From assembly GCA_947632345.1 (NCBI GenBank), contig CANROW010000005.1, forward strand, positions 1 through 58,613: DNA of 58,613 nt. The letters run 5' to 3'. Below, piece after piece: positions 52,571 through 58,613 of the stretch. The notes below the pieces were generated by a model that did not search any database, was not told the origin of the DNA, and saw nothing but the letters and a program-made list of their open reading frames with translations. Source of the DNA: an uncultured Bacilli bacterium (GTDB lineage Bacteria; Bacillota_I; Bacilli_A; RF39; UBA660). Positions within the stretch are counted from its first letter, which is position 1. Each line of letters starts with the position of its first letter. Position numbers and translations under genes: made by a program.

Positions 52571-53089
52571 ATGAAGACAATGATCATATCTGATATTCAT
52601 GGATATAGTAAAAATTTAAAAAGGGTAATTGACATATTTAACGCGACCAATTGTCAGAGATTATTGGTTTTGGGTGACTTATTGACACCAGGTCCTGAAT
52701 ATGAAGAGGTACTAAAAATACTTAACAGTATGCGTTATTGTATGCTTTGTATGCGTGGAAATAATGATCGTAATATTTATCGTGAAGACGTTGATTTCAA
52801 TATAATCGACAATTATTTAAATATTAGACTTGATCAAAATAATGTTTTTATGACGCACGGTCATCAATTCAATAGAAGAAATTGCCCTTTTTTAGAAAAA
52901 GGTGATATTTTAATTCAAGGTCATAGCCATATTGCGTGGATGTATCAAGAAAATGGCAGATTTTTTATCAATCCTGGTTCTATTTCCCTACCACGCGATC
53001 ATTTAGGCGGTACTTATATAATTTATAACGATAACACGTTCTTTTTGTACAATTTGAAGGAAGAACTTTTATTAACTTTAAAAATATGA
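52571..53089 (+). CDS. YfcE/MJ0936-type metallophosphodiesterase
   Basis: 172-residue cytoplasmic calcineurin-like phosphodiesterase. All metal ligands are present: SDIHG (8-12), LGDLLTPG, RGNNDR, MTHGHQ and QGHSHIAW. This is a useful contrast to the degenerate relative at 26067-26966. The family hydrolyses model phosphodiesters; the natural substrate is not known. GAGGAATGCT precedes the ATG. Confidence 0.92.
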   Translation: MKTMIISDIHGYSKNLKRVIDIFNATNCQRLLVLGDLLTPGPEYEEVLKILNSMRYCMLCMRGNNDRNIYREDVDFNIIDNYLNIRLDQNNVFMTHGHQFNRRNCPFLEKGDILIQGHSHIAWMYQENGRFFINPGSISLPRDHLGGTYIIYNDNTFFLYNLKEELLLTLKI

Positions 53090-53134
53090 ATAAAGATGTT
53101 ATAATTACTTATAGTATGTGTATGGAGGAAAGAT

Positions 53135-53395
53135 ATGGATAATAGCAATAATTTTAATTCTAATAATAATCAGACCAACGAAGGGGAATTGACTTCAAAA
53201 GAAAGAAATAATATTATCATTGCGGCAATACTAGAAGTGGTAGGTATTTTTTTCGCTGGTATTCCTTGCGCTGTTGGAGCTATTGTTTTAGTGCAAAAGA
53301 TCAAGCGTAAAAATACTTCAAAAACAATTATTATTGTTGTAGGAATTTTAGAAATATTTTTAGTAATCATTTCTTTATTTGCAAAGATGCTCTAG
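53135..53395 (+). CDS. Small two-helix membrane protein
   Basis: 86 residues: an Asn-rich N-terminal 27 residues, then two membrane helices (about 28-50 and 62-82) with a short basic loop between. Similar in layout to DUF4190-type proteins but too short on marks to assign. GGAGGAAAG precedes the ATG. The function is unknown. Confidence 0.65.
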   Translation: MDNSNNFNSNNNQTNEGELTSKERNNIIIAAILEVVGIFFAGIPCAVGAIVLVQKIKRKNTSKTIIIVVGILEIFLVIISLFAKML

Positions 53396-53478
53396 TTAAA
53401 AAGAAATATATTCAATATTGATTTATATTGCAATTGAGCTTAAAATATAAGTAGAAGATAGAGGAAGGGGACGGAGAT

Positions 53479-55041
53479 ATGAACGGAAAAAAGACAATTT
53501 TATTTTTAGCTAATGGTTTCGGAATGGAAGCGAAAGATTCATATAGTCTAGGTGATGATTTAATTCCTACAGTAACTAAGTTGAGTCAAGAATATATGTT
53601 TACAGGACTTGATTCTAGCGGTAGAGATTGTGGTTTTTCTAAAAATCAAGTCAGTACTTATCAAACTGGTTACTCTTGTTTTACTAGTGGTGGTTATATC
53701 GATTTAGCTGTAAGAAGTATGGACCGAAGAATTGCTGAGGGTAATTTTATTGATGAAAAAATGATAAGTAGTATTGAGTTCGCTGTAAAGAATAAGTCAA
53801 AAATGCACATCTTTTTCATGATAGGAGACAAATTCTCTTATTCAACTGGTGATCAATTGACAGCATTCGTAAAAAAATGTATGGAAATGCATGTAAAAGA
53901 AGTATGTATTCATCTATTCATTGGCTACAATAGTGAAAGAGGATTAAAAGAAGCTAAGAATTCTATCAAAGCTATCACAAGAATTACAGCGGATTTTGAA
54001 AATGTTAACATTGCTTTAATTGTCGGTGTTGACTTAGTAAGTGATTCAACCCCAGTTATCAATTTGTCAAAGTTATATCAGATTGCGACTACTTCTATCG
54101 GTGAAACTTGGCCAGATTGGCAACAGCTATTTGATACGCGGTACGCTAACGGAATTCCTGATGAAAAGATAACGCCTTTCTTGGTAAAACGAAGAGTTCT
54201 ATTTGAGAGTAATGATAGTATTTTCATTTTTAATTATGAGCCAATGCCTATTACACGGTATTTGAGTATCATCATTAATCCAAAACAATTATTTGCGGTT
54301 GATACTAATCCGACTAATATTAAGATTACATCCTTGCTACCAATTCAGGAAAAAACGTCTTTAGCTCATGTCTATGAATATGAAGCTCCATCTGAATATT
54401 TTACTAAAGACCTTGAAGCATTAGGAAAAAAAGTAACTTTAATTGCTGATAGCACTAGAGCTGGCTACATAAACAGCATTTTAAATGGTGATAGAAATGA
54501 GATTAGTCCTTTTTTAGACACTAAATCAGTTAAAATAAATAGTGATTATTTTGCTGAAATGACGCAAGTATTATTAAATGATATTCCCAATGATCCCAAT
54601 GAATTAATTATCGTTGATTACAATCTTATGAATGGTTATAAAAAGGGTGATGTTGAAAAACTTCGATTTAATTTCAGCCAAATGGATAAAGCTTTGCGCA
54701 AAGTTTATGAATACACATATCCTAATCATCATCGCTTGATTTTTACTTCGCTTTATGGAGTCAAAGATGAAATCGTTATTGAAGAAAAGACAACGATGAT
54801 CAATTATGCCAATCGTGTTCCTTTTATTATTGTGGATGATGAGTATACGAAGAATACGGCTTCAATGATGTCGGCATCGATCAGTTTGATATCGCAAACG
54901 ATGTTGTATCTATTGGGTGATCATAATCGTAGGACATTGGTCATATTGAATAAAACTGGCAAGGGTGGAAGTAAAAATAAAATTATATTGATTGTGGCAA
55001 TTATGGTAATTTTATTTTGTTTATTACGTCTCTTCTTATAG
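53479..55041 (+). CDS. Membrane-anchored phosphoglycerate-mutase-like pseudoenzyme
   Basis: 520 residues, the length and full fold pattern of cofactor-independent phosphoglycerate mutase (GpmI), plus a C-terminal membrane helix (about 499-520). The alignment by eye is long: N12-GFG for DGFG, NQVSTYQTGYSCFTSGGY in place of GQMGNSEVGH..GAGR, AEGNF for EDGSF, ANGIPDEKITPFLV for the ANGVTDEF region, IFNYEPMP for FFNFRPDR, and NRVPFIIV for the PVPF strand. The catalytic residues are gone: D12 is Asn, the nucleophile Ser62 aligns with Tyr61, TDGRD reads IGYNSE, TADHG reads TSLYGV, and the metal His residues are absent. It cannot work as GpmI. I infer a membrane-bound binding or regulatory protein. 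It lies upstream of DUF308-DUF948-YtxH. Confidence 0.8.
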   Translation: MNGKKTILFLANGFGMEAKDSYSLGDDLIPTVTKLSQEYMFTGLDSSGRDCGFSKNQVSTYQTGYSCFTSGGYIDLAVRSMDRRIAEGNFIDEKMISSIEFAVKNKSKMHIFFMIGDKFSYSTGDQLTAFVKKCMEMHVKEVCIHLFIGYNSERGLKEAKNSIKAITRITADFENVNIALIVGVDLVSDSTPVINLSKLYQIATTSIGETWPDWQQLFDTRYANGIPDEKITPFLVKRRVLFESNDSIFIFNYEPMPITRYLSIIINPKQLFAVDTNPTNIKITSLLPIQEKTSLAHVYEYEAPSEYFTKDLEALGKKVTLIADSTRAGYINSILNGDRNEISPFLDTKSVKINSDYFAEMTQVLLNDIPNDPNELIIVDYNLMNGYKKGDVEKLRFNFSQMDKALRKVYEYTYPNHHRLIFTSLYGVKDEIVIEEKTTMINYANRVPFIIVDDEYTKNTASMMSASISLISQTMLYLLGDHNRRTLVILNKTGKGGSKNKIILIVAIMVILFCLLRLFL

Positions 55042-55053
55042 TAGGTGATTAAA

Positions 55054-55596
55054 ATGAGTAAAGATGAAGCAGAAAAAACTTTTTGGACAACATTAATTTC
55101 TTCTCTATTGTTTATTGTTTTTGGAGTTGTTCTATTGTTTCAGCCCCATACGACGATAACAATAATATCGCGTTGTATAACAGCAATAACGTTATTCGTG
55201 GCTATCTTTGGCCTCTATAAATATTTTACGCGCAAGGATAAAACTAAAAAAATTGACATAAATATTTTGTATAGTTTAGTAGCTTTAATCATATCCGTTT
55301 TAGTATTTATTTACCCGACAGCGATAGCTGGGTTGATTCCTATTGTGATGGGTAGTTTTATGGATATTAATGCCTTGTTCAAGATTGGATATTTAAAACA
55401 ATTGAGAAAAAATGAAAATAAAGATTTTGGAGTTTGCCTTTTGATTTTTATAGTTATGATGTCATTAGGAATTATCTTAATATTGAATCCTTTAAAGAAC
55501 GTTTTAGAAATGAGTCAATCTTTGGGAGTGTTAATAACATTTTATTCAGTATTAGATATCATCATATGTTATTTATTTAAAAATAATATTGAATAG
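55054..55596 (+). CDS. DUF308 membrane protein
   Basis: 180 residues from the ATG at 55054, placed six bases after AGGTG; a GTG at 55045 is the alternative. Six short hydrophobic helices in pairs, as in HdeD/DUF308 proteins, and of the same size as the protein at 1026-1574. The function is unknown. It follows the pseudoenzyme gene by 12 bases and precedes DUF948 by 8, so these genes form an operon. Confidence 0.7.
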   Translation: MSKDEAEKTFWTTLISSLLFIVFGVVLLFQPHTTITIISRCITAITLFVAIFGLYKYFTRKDKTKKIDINILYSLVALIISVLVFIYPTAIAGLIPIVMGSFMDINALFKIGYLKQLRKNENKDFGVCLLIFIVMMSLGIILILNPLKNVLEMSQSLGVLITFYSVLDIIICYLFKNNIE

Positions 55597-55604
55597 GAGG
55601 ATTT

Positions 55605-55880
55605 ATGACAGGTGAAGTTATTTTAATGACTATGGTATATTCTCTAGTTATAGTTTTATTAATAGTATTAATTATTGTTGGAATAAAAACGATTTTTGTC
55701 ATAGATAATATCAATAATAATTTAAAGGAAATAAATGAGCGAATTCATAGTTTTGACGGCTTTTTTGAATTTGTTGATGGAATCAGTAACAGTTTAGCAT
55801 CCATTAATAAAAAAATGTTGGCCAAAGTCAGTTCGGTCATGAATTTTAAAAATAGAAAGAAGGATGGTAAAGATGAGTAA
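55605..55880 (+). CDS. DUF948-like single-helix protein
   Basis: 91 residues, one N-terminal membrane helix (about 8-30) followed by an amphipathic helical tail that resembles the DUF948 pattern of Bacilli general-stress proteins. AGGAGGA precedes the ATG. It overlaps the YtxH gene by eight bases. DUF948 and YtxH proteins are commonly encoded side by side, which supports both calls. Confidence 0.7.
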   Translation: MTGEVILMTMVYSLVIVLLIVLIIVGIKTIFVIDNINNNLKEINERIHSFDGFFEFVDGISNSLASINKKMLAKVSSVMNFKNRKKDGKDE

Positions 55881-56280
55881 AAAAGAAAGTTCAGGATGGG
55901 GAAAGTTTGTTTTAGGAGCAATTGTTGGTGGTACGATAGGTATTTTATTTGCCCCTAAAAAAGGTAGTGAGACGAGAAAAGAATTGAAAGCTAAGGCCGA
56001 TGAACTCATTGCGAAAGCTAAAGAGATTGATATTCAGGAAGTAAAAGAAAAGATGCTTGCTAAAATAGAGGAAATAGTGGAAGAAGTACAAGATTTAGAT
56101 AAGGAGAAAGTAAAAGAGATTGCTATTGAAAAAGCGCAATTATTAAAAGCTAAATGTGAGGATTTAGTTGCTTATGCTAAAGAAAAAGGAACTCCAGTAG
56201 TAGAAAAATTGGCCAAAGAAATGCGTGAAAAAGCTATTATAGTTACAAAAGATGTGTTAAAAAAATTAGAAGATGAATAG
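55873..56280 (+). CDS. YtxH-domain protein
   Basis: 135 residues from the ATG at 55873, eight bases after AGAAGGA; an ATG at 55864 is the alternative. The N-terminal segment GKFVLGAIVGGTIGILFAPK is the Gly-rich membrane helix of YtxH, followed by SETRKEL and a long charged helix. In B. subtilis YtxH is a general-stress protein of unknown action. Last gene of the operon; a terminator follows at once. Confidence 0.85.
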   Translation: MSKKESSGWGKFVLGAIVGGTIGILFAPKKGSETRKELKAKADELIAKAKEIDIQEVKEKMLAKIEEIVEEVQDLDKEKVKEIAIEKAQLLKAKCEDLVAYAKEKGTPVVEKLAKEMREKAIIVTKDVLKKLEDE

Positions 56281-56307
56281 AAGTATAGTTAAATACTTCT
56301 TTTTTTG
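56279..56307 (+). terminator. Terminator of the DUF308-DUF948-YtxH operon
   Basis: AGAAGTAT and ATACTTCT form a perfect 8-base stem with a 6-base loop and seven T. Confidence 0.9.
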
Positions 56308-56325
56308 TAAAGATATGTCAATTAA

Positions 56326-56356
56326 TTGTTTTACAAGAAAATAATTATGCTATAAT
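56326..56356 (+). promoter_or_regulatory. Promoter of adhE
   Basis: An extended -10 TGCTATAAT (56348-56356) with TTGTTT at 19 bases or TTTACA at 15 bases upstream as -35. I see no clear Rex operator, which often controls adhE. Confidence 0.5.
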
Positions 56357-56380
56357 ATTATAGAATAGAGGGTGGCTTAT

Positions 56381-58613
56381 ATGAATAAAGCAAATGAAAA
56401 AATTGATCAAATGATTAATGAATTAGTTGAAAAAGCTAAAGTGGCTAGTGAAGAATACAGAAAACTTACACAAGAGGATGTCGATCGCATCGTCAAAAAA
56501 ATGTCGATGGCTATTCTCGAGAACCATATGAAGTTAGCTAAAATGGCTGTAGAAGAGACCAAAAGAGGAATTTATGAAGATAAAATCACTAAAAACATAT
56601 TTGCGTCTGAATACATTTATCATAGTATAAAGCATAGTAAAACAGTTGGTGTTATTGAAGACAATGTAGAAGATGGTTATGAAGTTATCGCTGAGCCAAT
56701 TGGTATTATTGCGGGAGTTACACCGGTTACCAATCCAACTTCGACAACTTGTTTTAAAGCTTTGATTTCAGCGAAGACACGCAATGTTATCATTTTTGGT
56801 TTCCATCCATCAGCTCAGGCATGTAGTGTTGAAACGGCCAGCATTTTAAGAGATGCCGCTGTTAAAGCTGGGGCTCCTGAAAATTGTATTTTGTGGATTG
56901 AAGAACCATCTATAGAAGCAACAACGGCCTTGATGCATCATCCTGATGTCAGTTTGATTTTGGCTACAGGTGGTACTAATATGGTTAAATCAGCTTATTC
57001 CTGTGGTAAGCCAGCTTTAGGTGTTGGTCCTGGAAATGTACCATGTTATATTCATAAAAGTGCTAAATTAAAGACGAGTGTCACGGATTTAATCCTATCT
57101 AAATCATTTGATAATGGAATGATTTGTGCTAGTGAACAGTCAGTTATTGTTGATAAAGACATCAGTGTCGACTTTGAAAGCTTGATGTTGGATAATGGAT
57201 GCTATTTTTTGACACCATCTGAAAAAAACAAGTTACAAGAAAGTATGTTTTCAATAAAGAATGGCAAATATGATTTAAACAGTAGTGTTGTTGGACAAAG
57301 TCCTTATAATATTGCTAAAGCGGCAGGAATTGATGTCCCAAAAGACACCAAGTTGTTAGTTGTTAAAGAAAATGGTGTTGGTGATGAATATCCTTTTTCA
57401 AAAGAAAAATTGAGTCCAGTTTTAACTTATTATATAGTTAAGGATAGCGATGAAGGTATAAGTTTAGCTGAGAGGTTAATTGAATATGGCGGACTTGGAC
57501 ATTCCGCTGTCATTCACGCCGAAGAAAAAGAGGTTATCGATAAATTTTCTAATACCTTAGAGGCTGGAAGAATTATTGTTAACTCACCATCAACCCATGG
57601 CGCAATTGGCGATATTTATAATACTAATATGCCATCATTAACCCTTGGATGTGGTACTTTTGGTGGTAACTCAACAACTGATAATGTATCCAGTGTCAAT
57701 TTGATCAATTTGAAGAGAGTTGCTAAGCGTCGAGTTAATATGCAATGGTTTAAAGTACCTAACCGCATCTATTTTGAATGTGGTTCAATTGAATATTTAT
57801 CGAAGGTACCAAATGTCAAAAATGTTTTTATAGTCACTGATCAATCAATGGTTGAATTGGGCTATGTTGATAAGATTATTTATCAATTAGAAAAACGAAA
57901 AGATCCAATTCATTTCAAAGTCTTTTCTAATGTTGAATCTGATCCATCATTCAATACTGTCAAAAACGGAGTTGAAGCAATGAATAGCTTTAATCCTGAT
58001 ACAATTATTGCTTTGGGTGGTGGTAGCCCAATTGATGCGGCTAAAGGAATGTGGCTCTTCTATGAGCATCCTGATGTTGATGTTGAAGGATTGAAACTCA
58101 AGTTTTTAGATATTCGAAAGAAGACTTATAAATATCCAAATTTAGGAAGTAAGGCTAAATTGATTGCTATCCCAACGACGAGTGGTACGGGAAGCGAAGT
58201 GACATCTTTTGCCGTTATCACAGATAAAGAAAATAATATCAAATATCCATTAGCTGATTATGAATTGACACCGGATGTTGCCATTATCGACCCTGATTTA
58301 GTTATGAGTCTACCACAAAGATTAACCGCTGATACGGGAATGGATGTTTTGACCCACGCCATTGAATCTTATGTTTCAACAATGGCTAATGATTACACTG
58401 ATGGTTTGGCTGAAAAAGCAGTTGAACTTGTTTTCAACTATTTATTACAAGCATACGAACACGGTGATGATCGTGTAGCCCGGGAGAAGATGCATAACGC
58501 TAGCTGCATAGCGGGAATGGCTTTTACAAATGCTTTTTTAGGAGTAAATCACTCCCTTGCTCATAAATTAGGTGGGGAATTTCATATTGCTCATGGTCGT
58601 TGTAATGCTATTT
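56381..58613 (+). CDS. adhE: Bifunctional acetaldehyde-CoA/alcohol dehydrogenase, 3' end outside the window
   Basis: Reduces acetyl-CoA to acetaldehyde and then ethanol, regenerating NAD in fermentation; forms spirosomes. 744 codons are inside the window of the usual 860-890, with no stop before the edge. N-terminal aldehyde dehydrogenase domain: TPVTNPTST near 120, ATGGTNMVK near 200 and the catalytic Cys in NGMICASEQ near 250. The C-terminal iron alcohol dehydrogenase begins about 455, with ALGGGSPIDAAKG, TTSGTGSEVT and the iron-ligand regions DVLTHAIES and GVNHSLAHKLGG. GAGGGTGG precedes the ATG. The gene is intact as far as it can be read. Confidence 0.97.
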   Translation, partial: MNKANEKIDQMINELVEKAKVASEEYRKLTQEDVDRIVKKMSMAILENHMKLAKMAVEETKRGIYEDKITKNIFASEYIYHSIKHSKTVGVIEDNVEDGYEVIAEPIGIIAGVTPVTNPTSTTCFKALISAKTRNVIIFGFHPSAQACSVETASILRDAAVKAGAPENCILWIEEPSIEATTALMHHPDVSLILATGGTNMVKSAYSCGKPALGVGPGNVPCYIHKSAKLKTSVTDLILSKSFDNGMICASEQSVIVDKDISVDFESLMLDNGCYFLTPSEKNKLQESMFSIKNGKYDLNSSVVGQSPYNIAKAAGIDVPKDTKLLVVKENGVGDEYPFSKEKLSPVLTYYIVKDSDEGISLAERLIEYGGLGHSAVIHAEEKEVIDKFSNTLEAGRIIVNSPSTHGAIGDIYNTNMPSLTLGCGTFGGNSTTDNVSSVNLINLKRVAKRRVNMQWFKVPNRIYFECGSIEYLSKVPNVKNVFIVTDQSMVELGYVDKIIYQLEKRKDPIHFKVFSNVESDPSFNTVKNGVEAMNSFNPDTIIALGGGSPIDAAKGMWLFYEHPDVDVEGLKLKFLDIRKKTYKYPNLGSKAKLIAIPTTSGTGSEVTSFAVITDKENNIKYPLADYELTPDVAIIDPDLVMSLPQRLTADTGMDVLTHAIESYVSTMANDYTDGLAEKAVELVFNYLLQAYEHGDDRVAREKMHNASCIAGMAFTNAFLGVNHSLAHKLGGEFHIAHGRCNAI

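Noticed and set aside
53479-55041. Functional phosphoglycerate mutase gpmI
   Set aside because: The nucleophile Ser, the metal His/Asp residues and the substrate Arg residues are all replaced, and a membrane helix is added.
56308-56380. Rex operator before adhE
   Set aside because: The sequence has TTGTTTTACA-like pieces, but no symmetrical site of the expected length.
1-58613. Mycoplasma-type code with TGA as Trp
   Set aside because: TGA ends several well-defined genes (relA, dtd, the SecA-like gene), and Trp in conserved motifs is TGG.

Overview
The window is a 58.6 kb stretch of AT-rich chromosome from a bacterium of the Firmicutes (Bacilli/Erysipelotrichia/uncultured Mollicutes-like side). 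Evidence: very low GC, AGGAGG/AGGTGAT ribosome binding sites, TATAAT promoters often with an extended TGn, and Bacilli gene orders (rpsT divergent from gpr-spoIIP; comN-relA-dtd). TGA is used as a stop and Trp is TGG, so the code is the standard bacterial one and not the Mycoplasma code. gpr, spoIIP and a gerA-type operon point to an endospore former that keeps a normal peptidoglycan pathway (murG, murB, murC, divIB). No rRNA, tRNA, CRISPR array or insertion sequence was seen.

Layout. 0-8 kb: a Xer recombinase, a DUF308 membrane protein, a long divergent SecA-like ATPase and pyruvate phosphate dikinase. 8-12.4 kb: an accessory block of unrecognised genes (an HEXXH protein, a protein with six near-identical 24-residue repeats plus a coupled small protein, and an acidic helical protein). 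12.6-15.7 kb: a UbiA prenyltransferase / polytopic membrane protein / HAD phosphatase operon, probably for a polyprenyl-phosphate-linked sugar. 16-23 kb: PfkB kinase, Smr protein and two very large membrane-anchored proteins, one built from duplicated Ig-like pairs. 23-29 kb: murG-murB-divIB, a Tyr/Pro-rich small protein, a degenerate metallophosphoesterase, a CPBP protease and murC. 29-33 kb: comN-relA-dtd and an AI-2E-type permease. 33-37.5 kb: a 1108-residue protein ending in a class I CCA/OAS-like nucleotidyltransferase, and a transglutaminase-like protein. 37.5-46.5 kb: rpsT, the sporulation block gpr-spoIIP-yqxA-like, two anchored proteins (one thioredoxin-like), a PHP phosphoesterase and a gerAA-gerAC-gerAB operon. 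46.5-58.6 kb: an rRNA uridine methyltransferase, a GT-C-like membrane protein, an orphan radical SAM protein, a GH25 lysozyme, rubrerythrin, a YfcE phosphodiesterase, a membrane-anchored phosphoglycerate-mutase pseudoenzyme, a DUF308-DUF948-YtxH operon and adhE, cut by the window end.

The most interesting items are (1) the 1108-residue protein whose C-terminal third carries GS...DxD, a third Asp and the helical signature of archaeal-type CCA-adding enzymes; (2) a full-length cofactor-independent phosphoglycerate mutase fold that has lost nearly all catalytic residues and gained a C-terminal membrane anchor; (3) a second pseudoenzyme, a membrane metallophosphoesterase with substituted metal ligands; (4) the UbiA/GT-C/HAD operon; (5) the duplicated A-B-A-B Ig-like surface protein and its partner. 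All functional statements rest on reading motifs by eye; no database search was run.
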